Assembly: GCA_902782805.1 (NCBI GenBank)
Contig: CACZON010000228.1
Span: 1 to 5,753, forward strand
DNA length: 5,753 nt
Source of the DNA: Oscillospiraceae bacterium
GTDB taxonomy: Bacteria; Bacillota; Clostridia; Oscillospirales; Acutalibacteraceae
Reading direction: 5' to 3'
Numbering within the stretch: the first letter of the stretch is position 1; each line of letters opens with the position of its first letter. Positions 4,371 to 5,753 of this stretch are shown piece after piece. The translations under genes and the position numbers were made by a program. Below the pieces are notes generated by a model. It ran no database searches. It saw nothing but the letters and a program-made list of their open reading frames with translations, and was not told the origin of the DNA.

Positions 4371-5753
4371 TTACGCCTGCTCGTTGAGCCAGACGCGCAT
4401 GCCGCCCGCCTCGCGGTTGCCCCAGAGGAAATACGGGATCGCGCGAAGCGTCGTTTCGAAGGCTTCGTACGGCTCGGTGCTGTAGAGCGCATCGTTCGCG
4501 GTAAGACGCTTTCCCTGCAGCTCAAGCGCACAGATCTGGCCGAAGCCGGGGAACTCGGCCGGGACCTCGTAGATCTCGCTTTCGCGCGGGAGACGCAGCG
4601 CCATCAGATCGGCGCCGTTGTCGGCTTCTTCGAAGCAATAGACAACCGGGCCGCGCATCAGCGCAACGCAGCCGGAATCGGCGCGGACCTTCGGATTTGC
4701 CCAGACGCGGACAGGATCCATCGGGAGCGACAGAGAAACAACGTCCCCATCCTCCCATTCGCGCGTCAGATAGAGGTAGCCGTCGATGATCTTGGAGGTG
4801 ACGCCCTCACGGGAAAGGCGGAAATTCCAGCCGCGGCACCAGGCCGGGATATGGATCGCGAAGGTGAATTCTTTCGCTTCTCCGCCGGTCCTTACGGTAT
4901 AGGAAACGTCGCCGCCGAAGGGGTAATTCGTCTCACAGCTGATCGAAACGCCGCCGGCCGTTTCGAAGGAAGCTTCGCCGCCGAGATAGGTATGGGCGTA
5001 GATTTTGCCGCCGCCTTCGCCCCAGGCATAGGAGCCGAGCGAAGTGAGCAGGCGCGCGACGTTCGGCGGGCAGCAGGCACAGGCGTACCAGGCGGGACGT
5101 TTGGGCAGAACGTGCCTGTATTCGCGAAGCACGCCGGAAACACCCGGAACGACTTCGAGCGGATTGACGTAGAAGAAGCGTTTCCCGTCGATCTGCATCC
5201 CGCTCAGCGCGCCGTTATAGAGTTCCTTTTCAAGGATATCGGCGTATTCGCCCTTTACCTCGAGCTCCAGCATCCGGCGCGCGAAGAATACCATTGCGAC
5301 GCTCGCGCAGGTTTCGGCGTAGATCAGATCGTTCGGCAGCTCGTAGTCGACGTCGGAATACGCTTCTCCGTGGACGGTCGAGCCGAGGCCGCCGGTCAGG
5401 TACATCTTTTTATTTACGATATTGTCCCAGAGCCGGCGGCAGGCGTCGGCAAGGGTCGGGTCGTTGATCTCGGTAGCCATATCCGCCATCGCGGTATACA
5501 TATAGCCCGCGCGGACGGCATGGCCGACAGCTTCGCTCTGCTCGCGGATCGGGGCATGCGTCTGGCCGTAATGACGCGAAAGCTCCTTCTGGCGGTAGCG
5601 GATCGTTTCGTCTTTCTTCGATTCTTCTTCGAGATAATCCGGAGCGGTGCCGCGTTCGTTGAGGAAATAGAGCGCCGTATCGCGGTATTTTTCGACGCCG
5701 GTTGCGCGGTAGAGGCGCAGCAGCGCGAGCTCGAGCTCCTGATGGCCGGGATA
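4371..5753 (-). CDS. GH127 beta-L-arabinofuranosidase-like glycoside hydrolase (N-terminus beyond window)
   Basis: The frame is open to the window edge, giving 460 C-terminal residues; the family is usually about 650 long, so roughly the first 190 are missing. The ATG at 5501 is internal, because upstream codons (GHQELELALLRLYR..., HAPIREQSEAVGHAVRAGYMY) continue the conserved domain. Family enzymes such as Bifidobacterium HypBA1 remove terminal beta-L-arabinofuranose with a zinc-bound Cys nucleophile. The matching residues are visible here: Glu in HGEAY (fragment residue 130, acid/base), Glu147 and Cys149 in AETC, and the CACC cluster with Cys227 (nucleophile) and Cys228. The (alpha/alpha)6 domain is followed by beta-sandwich regions. 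No secretion signal can be judged. It likely acts on plant hydroxyproline-linked arabinan oligosaccharides, but substrates in this family vary. Confidence 0.92.
   Translation of the reverse strand, partial: YPGHQELELALLRLYRATGVEKYRDTALYFLNERGTAPDYLEEESKKDETIRYRQKELSRHYGQTHAPIREQSEAVGHAVRAGYMYTAMADMATEINDPTLADACRRLWDNIVNKKMYLTGGLGSTVHGEAYSDVDYELPNDLIYAETCASVAMVFFARRMLELEVKGEYADILEKELYNGALSGMQIDGKRFFYVNPLEVVPGVSGVLREYRHVLPKRPAWYACACCPPNVARLLTSLGSYAWGEGGGKIYAHTYLGGEASFETAGGVSISCETNYPFGGDVSYTVRTGGEAKEFTFAIHIPAWCRGWNFRLSREGVTSKIIDGYLYLTREWEDGDVVSLSLPMDPVRVWANPKVRADSGCVALMRGPVVYCFEEADNGADLMALRLPRESEIYEVPAEFPGFGQICALELQGKRLTANDALYSTEPYEAFETTLRAIPYFLWGNREAGGMRVWLNEQA

Noticed and set aside
4267..4485. 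Plus-strand frame of 72 codons starting before the terminator
   Set aside because: It runs through the terminator hairpin and the glycosidase 3' end, with no domain and no ribosome binding site.

Overview
The window looks like the chromosome of a Gram-positive gut-type Clostridia (Oscillospiraceae/Lachnospiraceae-like). This is an inference from four things: strong GGAGG-type ribosome binding sites, consensus sigma-A promoters, a bacterial type I signal peptidase of Gram-positive size, and surface-protein and GHKL/LytTR regulator families that are common in that group. All five complete or partial genes with recognisable products, and the coiled-coil gene, lie on the minus strand, so the biological order runs from base 5753 down to base 1.

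Layout in order of transcription. (1) 5753-4371: the C-terminal 460 residues of a GH127-type beta-L-arabinofuranosidase, cut by the window edge and closed by a clear intrinsic terminator at 4292-4326. (2) 4267-2121: a two-component operon with its own promoter. It has a LytTR response regulator with a TTG start, then one base later a multi-pass membrane GHKL histidine kinase of the AgrC-like type. (3) 2120-1594: a 527-bp intergenic region rich in signals. It holds a pair of 15-bp direct repeats with a 20-bp period directly upstream of a promoter (TTGAGC-N17-TATAAT). About 250 bp further on there is a second promoter that matches consensus perfectly (TTGACA-N17-TATAAT), whose -35 box sits in a perfect inverted repeat. 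(4) 1593-1: a tight three-gene operon coding for a small coiled-coil protein, a type I signal peptidase and the N-terminal part of a secreted surface protein. The surface protein carries four His/Cys repeats followed by a Glu-Pro-Ala stalk that runs off the window.

How they may work together (inference): the membrane kinase senses an extracellular signal and phosphorylates the LytTR regulator. LytTR proteins typically bind tandem direct repeats about two helical turns apart just upstream of a -35 box, which is what the intergenic region shows. The likely target is the downstream operon, in which a dedicated signal peptidase is translationally linked to the coiled-coil protein and made together with the exported His/Cys-repeat protein. 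The GH127 gene appears to be an independent transcription unit. The most interesting part is the regulator / tandem-site / signal-peptidase / surface-protein unit; I cannot tell from sequence alone whether it has been described.
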